A model generated the notes under the pieces. It was not told the origin of the DNA, ran no database searches, and saw only the letters and a list, made by a program, of their open reading frames with translations. Positions 10,888 through 18,498 of a stretch of DNA of 22,585 nucleotides are shown in pieces (the first letter of the stretch is position 1; every line of letters starts with the position of its first letter). Origin of the DNA: a virus; IMG/VR virus record IMGVR_UViG_3300034418_000840, positions 1 to 22,585 of that record. One strand, 5' to 3'. The translations under genes and the position numbers were made by a program.

Positions 10888-13542
10888 TTATATTCCTATT
10901 GCTATTATAAATACGGTCTTATTACTATCATTAACATCTAAGTAGTAATTAGTGTTGGTGTAAGATACTGTAGCAGCGTTATTGGCTGTTTCATAAACAG
11001 AAGAGTTATTACCCTTAGTAGCTATTGCACCAAATACTGTAGTAAACGCAGATGCCCAACTTCCACTTACCTGGTTAGTAACATTAGTTCTTCTGACCCA
11101 GTTTATCTTTAAACCACCCAACAATGGTATAGAACCGCTTGTAGCACTAAAAGAAGGTGAGGTTAGGTCAAATAATTGATTGCCAAACTGAATGTTATTA
11201 GCCTCTACTCTTACATCTCCCTTATCATTCTCTATTACAATATCAGAGAAGTTCCCTGAAGGGTAGTTTAATTTCTCATCTAAGAATATTCTTTGATTAC
11301 CAAACGCAGGTGAATACCCAAAGAAACCAAACTCAGAGTTGTAGTCTGTAAGTATGTTGTTAAAGTCATCTACTTTAGCACCTACAGAAATAGATTGATT
11401 GTCTATGTTCCAAGAGCCATCTACACCGCCACTAATAGTTGAGTTGGCATCAATTAATACATCGCCATCTATAGTAACATCACCATCAGAGGCAACCTCA
11501 AACTTATCGTTTACATTAATACTACCAGTAAAGCTACCTGTAGCAGCAGACAGAGAGCCTGCAAATGTACCTGTAGCTGCGGATAAAGCACCTGCGAATG
11601 TTCCTGTTGCAGCACTAAGTTCTCCTGCAAAGCTACCAGTGGCTGCTGTAAGTTCACCACCAAATGTACCCGTAGCTGCAACTAAATCTCCTGTAAATGT
11701 ACCATCAGCTGCTCTCAGTTTACCTGAGAAAGCAGCATTGCCATTCTCATCAATCTTTAGGTTCTTGCTGTATAGTGCATAATTAACATCATCAGAGAAG
11801 ATATAGATATTATCAATAGCCTCTAAAGTACCTCCATCAGTAATTACTCTGTTGACATACGCATCGAGGTTTACATCAAATACATTAGGATGAGTAGTGT
11901 TTATCTCTACATCTCCAATAGTGGCTGTAGCAGCAGAAAAGTCTCCTCTAAAGTCTGCATTACCATCTATTATTTTAAAGTTCTCAGAGATGATATTACC
12001 GCTATCTAAACTGATAAGCGTACCATCTGTAGAGTAGTCAGTAGCAGTAGCTCCTGCATTAAAACCTACAGAAGATATCTCTCCCGTTTGTATTCTGCCA
12101 CCATCAATAATAGTAAGACCGCTTGCCCCTAACTCATCTGATAGGCTGTTGAATGTAACTACGCCTTCAAAGCCAGTAGCATCTTGAGGCTCTGAATAAC
12201 CTACAGGTCTTGCAGTAGACGAAGCACCAGTATCTGTAGAGTTGTATCTTGTTACATAGTAAGTAGTAAGTGCATACCCCGTAGTAGGAGGAACTTCTGA
12301 CCAATCTGCATCATTAATAGTAAGTATATTAGTCTCGAAGTTAAAAGTAGATGTAGTAGGTAAGTCTGATATTGTAGGAACAGTACTTCCTTGCCAGTAT
12401 AGATATCCTCTTGCTACCTTATTTCCATCTTCATCAAATCTAACATCTGTTAGTGATACATCAACAGTAACGGTAGCAGCACCGCTTACATCTGTAACAT
12501 TAGTATTTACTAAATTACCTCCCTTGATTGCAAGTGTGTCTGTCTTGCTATTGGCTACCTCAGAGCCTGTATTAGCCTCTATAGTCTTAAAAGCTACTTG
12601 TGGGTATCTAAGGTCTAAATCTACAGAACCTAAGGATGTAGTGTGTCCAAATTGGTCTACGCTGACATCTTGTATTACAACCCCATTAGAGTTGTTTACA
12701 GAAGATTGTGATGAGGTGTCTGTGTGAGACATTACACCTGTGGTAGAGTTGTAGTCTAATCCATCTCCATCACTAATAGCAGCTCTTGCTCTTGCATCTG
12801 TATAGTACAGATTAGTGCCTTCTGTTAAATCATCCGTAGTCTTTGTAGCAAGGCTTGCATCAAATCTTGCCTCAGTATAATAGAAGTTAGTAGAGCCTTC
12901 AGAAAGGTCGTCGGTATCTTTAGTTGCAAACCTATTATCAAACCTTGTATCTGTATAATAAAGGTTAGTTCCTTCTGATAGGTCTGTAGTACTCTTGTTT
13001 GAAAAGCTACTATCAAACCTTGCTTCTGTATAGTATTTATTGGTAGGTGTAGCAGACTCTTGTACATCGTCAGTGTCTAATACTACTGCGCCCGTTTGAG
13101 AGTTCACAGAGTCTACTGTATTAACTTCTGCACCTGCTTCTATTCCTGCAAGTTTATCAATCTCTGCTTGTGTAGTAAACTTATTAGTAGTAGCTGCATC
13201 TGATATATCATCTGCATCTAATACTACAGCTCCTGTCTGTGTGTTAACGCTATCTACAGTATTTACCTCTGCACCTGCCTCAATACCATCTAACTTGTTC
13301 TTTAGTGCTGTAGTAAAGTTCTCGTCTGTCTGAGAGTCTGCATTAAGAGTAATAGTAGAGTTACCACTTTGGTTAACGGTAAAAGAACCGCCACCAGTCA
13401 GGTTAGTACCTGCATCAATAGTTATCTGACCATCGTATGCAATTTGCCCTTCCTCTTCCAGTTGAGACTGAAGGTTAAGAAGGGCTTTTCTTACAGGGTC
13501 AAATTTGTCGTTGTTCGGTATTTTAGAAACATCTACCGCCAT
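10888..13542 (-). CDS. Tail fibre protein with repeats and gp53-like C-terminal domain
   Basis: An 884-residue fibre, probably a homotrimer that contacts the host. From the N-terminus: a helical start (1-35), two copies of a GIEAGAEVNTVDSVN-containing unit (84-110 and 130-157), four copies of a YYT-[ED]-[AT]-R-F-D unit (170-256), a beta-rich middle (310-600), five 11-residue AATG-[TS]-F-x-G repeats (611-675) and a C-terminal domain (about 797-884) ending in VFIIAIGI. This C-terminus resembles the gp53-like tail fibre C-terminal domain, which ends in similar aromatic/IAIG strands. No self-cleaving S74 chaperone domain is seen. A hairpin lies in the 37-base gap before it, and the lysis cassette follows. 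Confidence 0.85.
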   Translation of the reverse strand: MAVDVSKIPNNDKFDPVRKALLNLQSQLEEEGQIAYDGQITIDAGTNLTGGGSFTVNQSGNSTITLNADSQTDENFTTALKNKLDGIEAGAEVNTVDSVNTQTGAVVLDADDISDAATTNKFTTQAEIDKLAGIEAGAEVNTVDSVNSQTGAVVLDTDDVQESATPTNKYYTEARFDSSFSNKSTTDLSEGTNLYYTDTRFDNRFATKDTDDLSEGSTNFYYTEARFDASLATKTTDDLTEGTNLYYTDARARAAISDGDGLDYNSTTGVMSHTDTSSQSSVNNSNGVVIQDVSVDQFGHTTSLGSVDLDLRYPQVAFKTIEANTGSEVANSKTDTLAIKGGNLVNTNVTDVSGAATVTVDVSLTDVRFDEDGNKVARGYLYWQGSTVPTISDLPTTSTFNFETNILTINDADWSEVPPTTGYALTTYYVTRYNSTDTGASSTARPVGYSEPQDATGFEGVVTFNSLSDELGASGLTIIDGGRIQTGEISSVGFNAGATATDYSTDGTLISLDSGNIISENFKIIDGNADFRGDFSAATATIGDVEINTTHPNVFDVNLDAYVNRVITDGGTLEAIDNIYIFSDDVNYALYSKNLKIDENGNAAFSGKLRAADGTFTGDLVAATGTFGGELTAATGSFAGELSAATGTFAGALSAATGTFAGSLSAATGSFTGSINVNDKFEVASDGDVTIDGDVLIDANSTISGGVDGSWNIDNQSISVGAKVDDFNNILTDYNSEFGFFGYSPAFGNQRIFLDEKLNYPSGNFSDIVIENDKGDVRVEANNIQFGNQLFDLTSPSFSATSGSIPLLGGLKINWVRRTNVTNQVSGSWASAFTTVFGAIATKGNNSSVYETANNAATVSYTNTNYYLDVNDSNKTVFIIAIGI
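11518..11712 (-). repeat. 33-bp tandem repeats in tail fibre gene
   Basis: Five or six consecutive 33-base units encode 11-residue repeats of the type AATGTFAGELS. Third positions vary between units, so the repeat is conserved mainly at the protein level. It is a beta-structured fibre shaft, not a CRISPR or regulatory repeat. Confidence 0.85.
12775..13035 (-). repeat. 75-78 bp repeats in tail fibre gene
   Basis: Four units (the last partial) encode a 25-26-residue repeat with YYT-[ED]-[AT]-R-F-D followed by TTDDL-[ST]-EGTNL. Repeats of the NLYYTDAR type are common in phage tail fibres and collagen-like shafts. Confidence 0.8.
13072..13293 (-). repeat. Direct duplication in tail fibre gene N-terminal part
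   Basis: Residues 84-110 and 130-157 of the fibre are near-identical (GIEAGAEVNTVDSVN-[TS]-QTGAVVLD). The two copies are 138 bases apart start to start, and their codons differ at several third positions, so the duplication is not recent. Confidence 0.8.
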
Positions 13543-13561
13543 AAAAAGTATTTAAAAAGAT

Positions 13562-13577
13562 GTTGTCTAACGACAAC
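13562..13577 (-). terminator. Weak terminator-like hairpin before the tail fibre gene
   Basis: On the minus strand GTTGTC, loop GTTA, GACAAC, then ATCTTTTT. The 6-bp stem and delayed T-run suggest partial termination or attenuation between the 136-residue protein and the fibre gene. Confidence 0.5.
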
Positions 13578-13579
13578 GA

Positions 13580-13990
13580 TTAACTAAAGCTCCAGCCGAA
13601 GAAAGTGTGCGCTCCGTTTTGGCTTACCCAAGACTCATCGTACTCTACTTCTTTTGAAGCCCATCCGTAAGGGAACGCAATAGAGGTCTCAGCAGGAGTA
13701 ACAATATTACCCTCTTCGTCTAATACTGCCTCTACATCTACTTGAGTAATCTCACTTTCGTTCCATAGTACATCTACTGAGTATTTGTCAGAGAGTACAG
13801 CAGGAGTTAGTTCGTTTCCTTCTTCATCGAATGTTGCAGGTACTTGTACTAAGTAGCCTAATTTAACGATAGAGTGAGAGTGAGTAGGATAAGTATTTCC
13901 TTCCTCGTCTGTTGCAGAAGGTAGTGCTTCGATTCTTGCTAAAGCAGTAGCCTCGTCTTGAAATTCGTATTTTTTAAAGATGTGTGCCAT
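13580..13990 (-). CDS. Hypothetical virion-associated protein with DEEGN repeats
   Basis: A 136-residue acidic protein, probably beta-rich, with three DEEGN turns (residues 28-32, 55-59 and 91-95), each followed by a short segment with Thr-Pro or Thr-Tyr-Pro, which suggests three related hairpins. No family is recognised with certainty. It lies between the last adhesin gene and the tail fibre gene, so a role as a fibre adaptor, chaperone or decoration protein is plausible but inferred from position only. Confidence 0.62.
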   Translation of the reverse strand: MAHIFKKYEFQDEATALARIEALPSATDEEGNTYPTHSHSIVKLGYLVQVPATFDEEGNELTPAVLSDKYSVDVLWNESEITQVDVEAVLDEEGNIVTPAETSIAFPYGWASKEVEYDESWVSQNGAHTFFGWSFS

Positions 13991-14000
13991 TGTATTTATA

Positions 14001-15212
14001 TTAAGATGTTAATGCTTGTAATTCTGAATCAGTTAATGCGGTGTTGTATATTTGTAGGCTTTTTATTTTGCCATAAAAATAATTATTATTCACAGGTGCA
14101 TTAGCAAAACTTATTTTAGTCAAATCATCACCTATTACATTGGTAATTGTATCTGAACCTATCTCAGTTCCGTTTACATATAAATACCCAATAGATGAAT
14201 TAAACGAAACACCAATTTTATTGAATTGGTCTATACTTGGATTATCAGCAGTTGTAGCTATGCTATAACCTGTACTACCAAGACTTGATATTGTAAATAC
14301 ATTGATGGTATTACTTGTAGTATATTTAAGAACAAACCTGTCAGTAGAAGTAACATCATTTATAGTTATTTCTCTATTAGAAGAATCAGCAGCAAGTGCT
14401 TCTATTTCCATATACATAGACATAGCTGAACGATTAAAGATATCAGGCATATTGGCTTGTTTAAGTGTTTCAGCAGCCCTTGTTACCGCAGACCCACTCG
14501 TAGGAATATAACTTGTAGCGTATGAGCCTGTTTCTAATTGTGAGTATTGTATATAAATTGAACCACTTGCACCTGATGTATTGTTATCGCCATCTGCGGG
14601 GTATATATATATTAATTGATTATTACAATTAAAACTAATAGAACATCTATACCATCCACTTCCTAAACTATCGATTGATGAATCAATTAAATTTGTTTCA
14701 GTACCTATTGCACCATTAACTAAATCGAAATAACAAGAATAAAATACTGAACCATCATATCCTTGAATTTTTAACCAATTAAGCGAACCTGCTTTTGCGT
14801 ATAAACTAAATGATTGTACACCATTAAGAGATAAATTCTGAACAACTCTACCATTTGCTGCGGATTTATTTAAAAGCCAAGCATCCGAACTACCGCCAAC
14901 ACCAATTTGATTAGAAGTATTTGTTGCATTAAATGCAATCCAAGTTGTATCAAATTTATTAGATTGTAATAAACTATTAGTCCTACTTGGCTCTAATAGC
15001 AAATGTCCATCTGTGTTGTTTAAGTAGTCGATTCTCGGTTCGTTACTACCTGCTACTTCGATGAGTCCATTCTCATTAACTCTTGTTGCTGAACTTGCTC
15101 TTGTAAAGTTAAAAGGTAGTGGCTTAAAGTTGTTGTTCTCATCGTTATAGGCTAACACAGAACCTTGTCCCGTTGCCCATTTTCCGTTTCCAAACTTAAA
15201 TGTATTACTCAT
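14001..15212 (-). CDS. Adhesin paralogue 3 (carbohydrate-binding-like virion protein)
   Basis: A 403-residue protein, third of three tandem paralogues. The N-terminal block FNFTRASSATRVNENGLIEV, then PRIDYLNN...LLLEPSRTN (to about residue 82) is the conserved start shared by all three and resembles phage head-spike or fibre domains. The middle (about 95-235) is a jelly-roll-like segment with GWYRCS and ends YATSYIPTSGS. The C-terminal half looks like a LamG/concanavalin-type fold with FYGKIKSLQIYNTALTDSELQALTS. It probably binds host surface glycans. Its start overlaps the stop of paralogue 2 by 1 base (TAATG). Parts of its middle are more AT-rich than its ends. Confidence 0.78.
   Translation of the reverse strand: MSNTFKFGNGKWATGQGSVLAYNDENNNFKPLPFNFTRASSATRVNENGLIEVAGSNEPRIDYLNNTDGHLLLEPSRTNSLLQSNKFDTTWIAFNATNTSNQIGVGGSSDAWLLNKSAANGRVVQNLSLNGVQSFSLYAKAGSLNWLKIQGYDGSVFYSCYFDLVNGAIGTETNLIDSSIDSLGSGWYRCSISFNCNNQLIYIYPADGDNNTSGASGSIYIQYSQLETGSYATSYIPTSGSAVTRAAETLKQANMPDIFNRSAMSMYMEIEALAADSSNREITINDVTSTDRFVLKYTTSNTINVFTISSLGSTGYSIATTADNPSIDQFNKIGVSFNSSIGYLYVNGTEIGSDTITNVIGDDLTKISFANAPVNNNYFYGKIKSLQIYNTALTDSELQALTS
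14974..14996. repeat. 23-base direct repeat shared by adhesin genes (copy in paralogue 3)
   Basis: The plus-strand stretch beginning ctattagtcctacttggc is identical over 23 bases to 17412-17434 in paralogue 1. It encodes the LEPSRTN block. Paralogue 2 differs at several positions here. Confidence 0.75.
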
Positions 15213-16387
15213 TACTTAATTGTTAAGTTTAATTCTGTTACCATTTCTTCCCAAGAACGATAAGAAGTTAAATATTCTAATTCAGCATCTGTTAGTGCGG
15301 TATCGTAAACACCAATCTCTTTTGTTTTTCCGTAGAAAGGTAAAGAACCTCCTCCATCATCAAATGTCAATTCTTCAAATCCTGATGCTACTGCTCCAAT
15401 GTTATCTGTATCTATTTCAAATCCATTTATCCACAAAGCAAAATCATTAGTCTTATATTTTGTAGCTATCTTATTATTTAAAGTCGCACTACTAACAACA
15501 TAAGACATATCCATTGTAGTTGTTCCATTGAACATAAATGTTCTTACAGTATTACTTGTTGATGTTAATTCTAATGTCAATCTATTACCCGTTGTTCCAT
15601 CAGAAATGCTAATTCTACGACTTGTACTATCATCAGCAAGAGCCGATATCTCAGCATACAAAACACCCTCTGAGTCATTAAACACATTAGCTACTCCTGC
15701 ACCATTTGCAGTATCTGCTTGTCTTGTTGCAGTCGAACCGCTTGTAGGTATGTAAGAGGTTGCGTAAGAACCTTGTTCGATTTGCAATCCCCATAATAAT
15801 AAAGAACCTGTTTCTGTAGTTTGTATCTTAGGGAATCTTGTTGTTGCAGGAGCGGTTTGAGTAACTACGAATCTTTGCCATTCATCTGTTGCAGTACCCC
15901 TTACAACTGCATAATCTATATTACCATAATCAAATGTAAGAGTTCCGCTTTCGGTTTTTGCATAAAAAGACATTGTATATTGAACACCGCTTGTAAATGT
16001 CGTAGTTCTTACAATTTCTCCACTTGATGTTAAAAATGTAATTTTATCTGCATTTTGAGTTCCATCTAAACTAATTGCATTGTCTGCTAATACTGTAGCG
16101 TTATTCTTAACCCAATAAGAGTTATCAAACTCTTCAGAATATAACATAATATTAGTCCTTGAAGGTTCCAATAACAAAGCACCTTTCGATGTCTCAGAAT
16201 AATCAATTCTTGCTCTGTCGTTACCTACTACTTCTATTAAGCCTTGTTTGTTTACCCTTGTAGCAGAAGAGGCTCTTGTCGTAGTAAAAGGAAGAGGCTT
16301 ATAGTGTCCATCTTGGTCATTGAACGCAAGAGATGAACCCTCCTTAGTTGCCCATACACCATTTCCGTATTTAAATGTTTGTGCCAT
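15212..16387 (-). CDS. Adhesin paralogue 2 (carbohydrate-binding-like virion protein)
   Basis: A 391-residue protein, second of the three paralogues. It shares the opening FTTTRASSATRVNKQGLIEV and the LLLEPSRTN block, the YATSYIPTSGS junction and the C-terminal LamG-like domain ending FYGKTKEIGVYDTALTDAELEYLTS. The middle segment (about 110-205) differs from the other two: it lacks the GWYRC motif and has EWQRFVVTQT instead. The C-terminal domain is closest to paralogue 1, with the shared FNDSEGVL-[YF]-AEISAL block. It lies 3 bases after paralogue 1. Likely a receptor-binding or capsid/tail decoration protein. Confidence 0.78.
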   Translation of the reverse strand: MAQTFKYGNGVWATKEGSSLAFNDQDGHYKPLPFTTTRASSATRVNKQGLIEVVGNDRARIDYSETSKGALLLEPSRTNIMLYSEEFDNSYWVKNNATVLADNAISLDGTQNADKITFLTSSGEIVRTTTFTSGVQYTMSFYAKTESGTLTFDYGNIDYAVVRGTATDEWQRFVVTQTAPATTRFPKIQTTETGSLLLWGLQIEQGSYATSYIPTSGSTATRQADTANGAGVANVFNDSEGVLYAEISALADDSTSRRISISDGTTGNRLTLELTSTSNTVRTFMFNGTTTMDMSYVVSSATLNNKIATKYKTNDFALWINGFEIDTDNIGAVASGFEELTFDDGGGSLPFYGKTKEIGVYDTALTDAELEYLTSYRSWEEMVTELNLTIK

Positions 16388-16390
16388 ATC

Positions 16391-17665
16391 TTATTCTATT
16401 GTATATAGTTGTTCCGTTGCCATATCATTAAACGACTGCCAAGAGGTTAGTTCTTCTAATTCAGCATCTGTTAATGCTTCTTTAAAGGTAATTAGTTGTT
16501 TGGTTTTTCCGTAGAAGTCAGATGCTCCTGTTCCGTTATCAAAGGCTAATTCAGATAACCCTGATGAAACAGAGCCTGATATATCTGTTGCTATTTCAAA
16601 TCCATTTATCCAAAAAGAAAAGTCATTTGCTTTATATTTATATGCTATTTTAGATTCAGTTGTAATGTCATTAACAACATAGCTAAATAAAGCCTGAGAA
16701 ACACCCCCTGAAATTAAATTACCTACAATTGTATCTGATGTAGTTGAGAAAAATACTTGTATCCTATTAGAACTCGTCCCATCCCCTAAAGTAATAACTC
16801 TCGATGTACTATCATTAGCAAGAGCCGATATCTCAGCAAACAATACCCCTTCTGAATCATTAAAATCAGCAGAAGTTCCTGCTCCGTTACATACCTCAGC
16901 GTTTCTTGTTACTGCACTACCTGATGTTGGAATATATGAAGTAGGGTAAGAAGAACTTGTTTCGGATTGCGCTCCCCATATATAAATAGAGCCACTTGTA
17001 TGTGTTACATCTAAATCTCCTTCTGCGGGATATATTCTTGTTGTTGTTGTGAAACTATCTGTAAAAATCATTCCACATCTATACCAACCATTTCCGTAAT
17101 CTTCAATAAAAGAATCTATATAAGCAGAGGTTACAGTTGAGCCACCTAAGACCCCATTCTCTAAATCAAACCATTTATTAGAAGAACCACCCGTTTGCAA
17201 CATTAGCCATTTAGAATCATTTGCTTTAGCAAACACAGAAAAAACATTAGTTCCTGAATAAGTTACACTGTAATAAATTCTTTGGTCAGAAGTTCCTCCG
17301 CTAATTGAAATTAAAGAAGCATTAGAAGAGCCATCAGGAGATATTGTAGAATTGCTCGTTACATTTATATTTGATGCAGTCCAAGATGTAAAATCTTCAC
17401 TATGTGCAATCCTATTAGTCCTACTTGGCTCTAACAACAAAGAAGGGGTGTCTTGTACTACTCCATCAATAATAGGATAGTCTAATCTTGGTACATTACT
17501 TCCTACTACCTCAATAAGACCATCCTTATTTACCCTCGTAGCACTTCCCGACCTTGAGAAGTCGAAATCACCATCTGTACTATTTGGAATAACGCTATAA
17601 ACCTTCGAAGCCTTATACCCCGAAGGAATCATCGCTAATCCTGCTTTATCGTATTTATTACTCAT
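16391..17665 (-). CDS. Adhesin paralogue 1 (carbohydrate-binding-like virion protein)
   Basis: A 424-residue protein, first of the three. It begins with an additional stretch (MSNKYDKAGLAMIPSGYKASKVYSVIP) before the common FDFSRSGSATRVNKDGLIEV, suggesting it keeps the virion-attachment segment. Then come LLLEPSRTN, a GWYRC-containing jelly-roll-like middle, PTSYIPTSGSA and a LamG-like C-terminal domain ending FYGKTKQLITFKEALTDAELEELTS. It starts by an ATGA overlap with the 64-residue gene upstream. Role as for its paralogues: probable glycan-binding spike or fibre on the virion. Confidence 0.78.
   Translation of the reverse strand: MSNKYDKAGLAMIPSGYKASKVYSVIPNSTDGDFDFSRSGSATRVNKDGLIEVVGSNVPRLDYPIIDGVVQDTPSLLLEPSRTNRIAHSEDFTSWTASNINVTSNSTISPDGSSNASLISISGGTSDQRIYYSVTYSGTNVFSVFAKANDSKWLMLQTGGSSNKWFDLENGVLGGSTVTSAYIDSFIEDYGNGWYRCGMIFTDSFTTTTRIYPAEGDLDVTHTSGSIYIWGAQSETSSSYPTSYIPTSGSAVTRNAEVCNGAGTSADFNDSEGVLFAEISALANDSTSRVITLGDGTSSNRIQVFFSTTSDTIVGNLISGGVSQALFSYVVNDITTESKIAYKYKANDFSFWINGFEIATDISGSVSSGLSELAFDNGTGASDFYGKTKQLITFKEALTDAELEELTSWQSFNDMATEQLYTIE
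17412..17434. repeat. 23-base direct repeat shared by adhesin genes (copy in paralogue 1)
   Basis: Identical over 23 bases to 14974-14996. It falls at the boundary between the conserved N-terminal block and the variable middle, where recombination between the paralogues would exchange domains. Confidence 0.75.
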
Positions 17666-17856
17666 TTTAAGCTATAATTTAAGTTTCCTACCAATGTTGT
17701 ATGCGCCTCCATAGTACCACTATCATCCGACACCCTCTTAGCAAAGTCATTACCATCTCCTACCACAGTAAGAAAGATATACTCTCCTACCCAAGTTTGG
17801 TTGTAGATGCTGCCCCATCCAGTATTATTTTGTGCTTGTCCCCAGTTTGTTATCAT
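17662..17856 (-). CDS. Small hypothetical virion-operon protein
   Basis: A 64-residue protein rich in Gly, Asn and Trp at its N-terminus (NWGQAQNNTGWGSIYNQTW), a composition seen in small structural or fibre-associated proteins. A good Shine-Dalgarno-like AAAGGAG lies 6 bases before the ATG, unusual in this window. It overlaps both neighbours by 3-4 bases. No family is recognised. Confidence 0.6.
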   Translation of the reverse strand: MITNWGQAQNNTGWGSIYNQTWVGEYIFLTVVGDGNDFAKRVSDDSGTMEAHTTLVGNLNYSLK

Positions 17857-17978
17857 TGTTCTCCTTTATTAGATAACTCTTTTTTCTCTTTTTGTTGTTT
17901 CTCTAATTTATGCAAGAAGGCTATCAACTTCTGTACATTATCCTCTTTAGGTTTATATTTGCCTCTAATCTTACCCAC
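17853..17978 (-). CDS. Very small basic ORF with GTG start (41 aa)
   Basis: A 41-residue, Lys- and Glu-rich ORF starting at GTG 17978-17976, whose G is the last base of the preceding stop (TAGTG), and ending TGA 17855-17853 inside the next start (ATGA). The exact filling of the gap with overlaps on both sides supports it. The product is a single charged helix (VQKLIAFLHKLEKQQKEKKEL). Function unknown. No ATG is available in this frame. Confidence 0.5.
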   Translation of the reverse strand: MGKIRGKYKPKEDNVQKLIAFLHKLEKQQKEKKELSNKGEQ

Positions 17979-18496
17979 TACCCTAAATATATTCCTCCAA
18001 AGTTTACATCCTTGTCAGGGTGCATATCCTCATTTGCAGTAGTAGTGTACTCAGGATATAGCTGGCTGTTAAAGTCCATATAGTCCATAAATCTACGGGT
18101 GTAGAACTCAGCAGTCTCTAAGGCTCTTGCTGCAAGCATATTTACCTCATCCATACTTGCTGTATCACTATTCTCGCTTCTGTGCTTATAAACCCCTCCG
18201 TTGCTAATTTGAAAGGCAGCAAAAGGAATATAGTCCGCTTGACTAAACCATATTAGCATAGGCTTTACATAGTCATCAATAAGAGTCTTATAGTCAGCAT
18301 TTCCTGCATCATCAATAGTACCTGCAATAATTAGCTCTTGTAGCTTCTTATACAGCTTACCACCTAAGTAGTTTTGTATGTGAGTATCTTGAGCAACCTC
18401 AACAAATTGTACTAACTTGTCAGGGTCTAAGTTACCAGCAATAATAGACTTCTTCTTTAACTCACTTAACTTTATAAATAGTGCCTTATTTGCCAT
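17978..18496 (-). CDS. Head-tail connector-like protein (DUF6712-like)
   Basis: A 172-residue mostly helical protein placed directly after the portal. It resembles, from memory, the DUF6712 family found in Bacteroidota phages: an N-terminal IKLSELKKKS, VEVAQDTHIQNYLGGKLYKKL (32-52), and LIDDYVKPMLIWFSQADYIPFAAFQISNGGVYKHRSENSDTAS-type centre. Helical proteins of this size after the portal usually form the head-completion ring (gp6 or HK97 connector fold). The start follows the portal stop by 2 bases, with an A-rich leader (AAATAAAAATGGC) nearly identical to that of the capsid gene. Confidence 0.65.
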   Translation of the reverse strand: MANKALFIKLSELKKKSIIAGNLDPDKLVQFVEVAQDTHIQNYLGGKLYKKLQELIIAGTIDDAGNADYKTLIDDYVKPMLIWFSQADYIPFAAFQISNGGVYKHRSENSDTASMDEVNMLAARALETAEFYTRRFMDYMDFNSQLYPEYTTTANEDMHPDKDVNFGGIYLG

Positions 18497-18498
18497 TT

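Noticed and set aside
11518-11712. Regular 33-base repeats considered as a CRISPR array
   Set aside because: The units are contiguous with no spacers, vary at third positions and keep the reading frame of the tail fibre.
12825-13067. Minus-strand out-of-frame ORFs inside the tail fibre, portal and capsid genes (12825-13067, 19287-19556, 21347-21568)
   Set aside because: They are alternative frames of repeat-rich or strongly coding sequence, with no gap, overlap logic or promoter calling for another gene.
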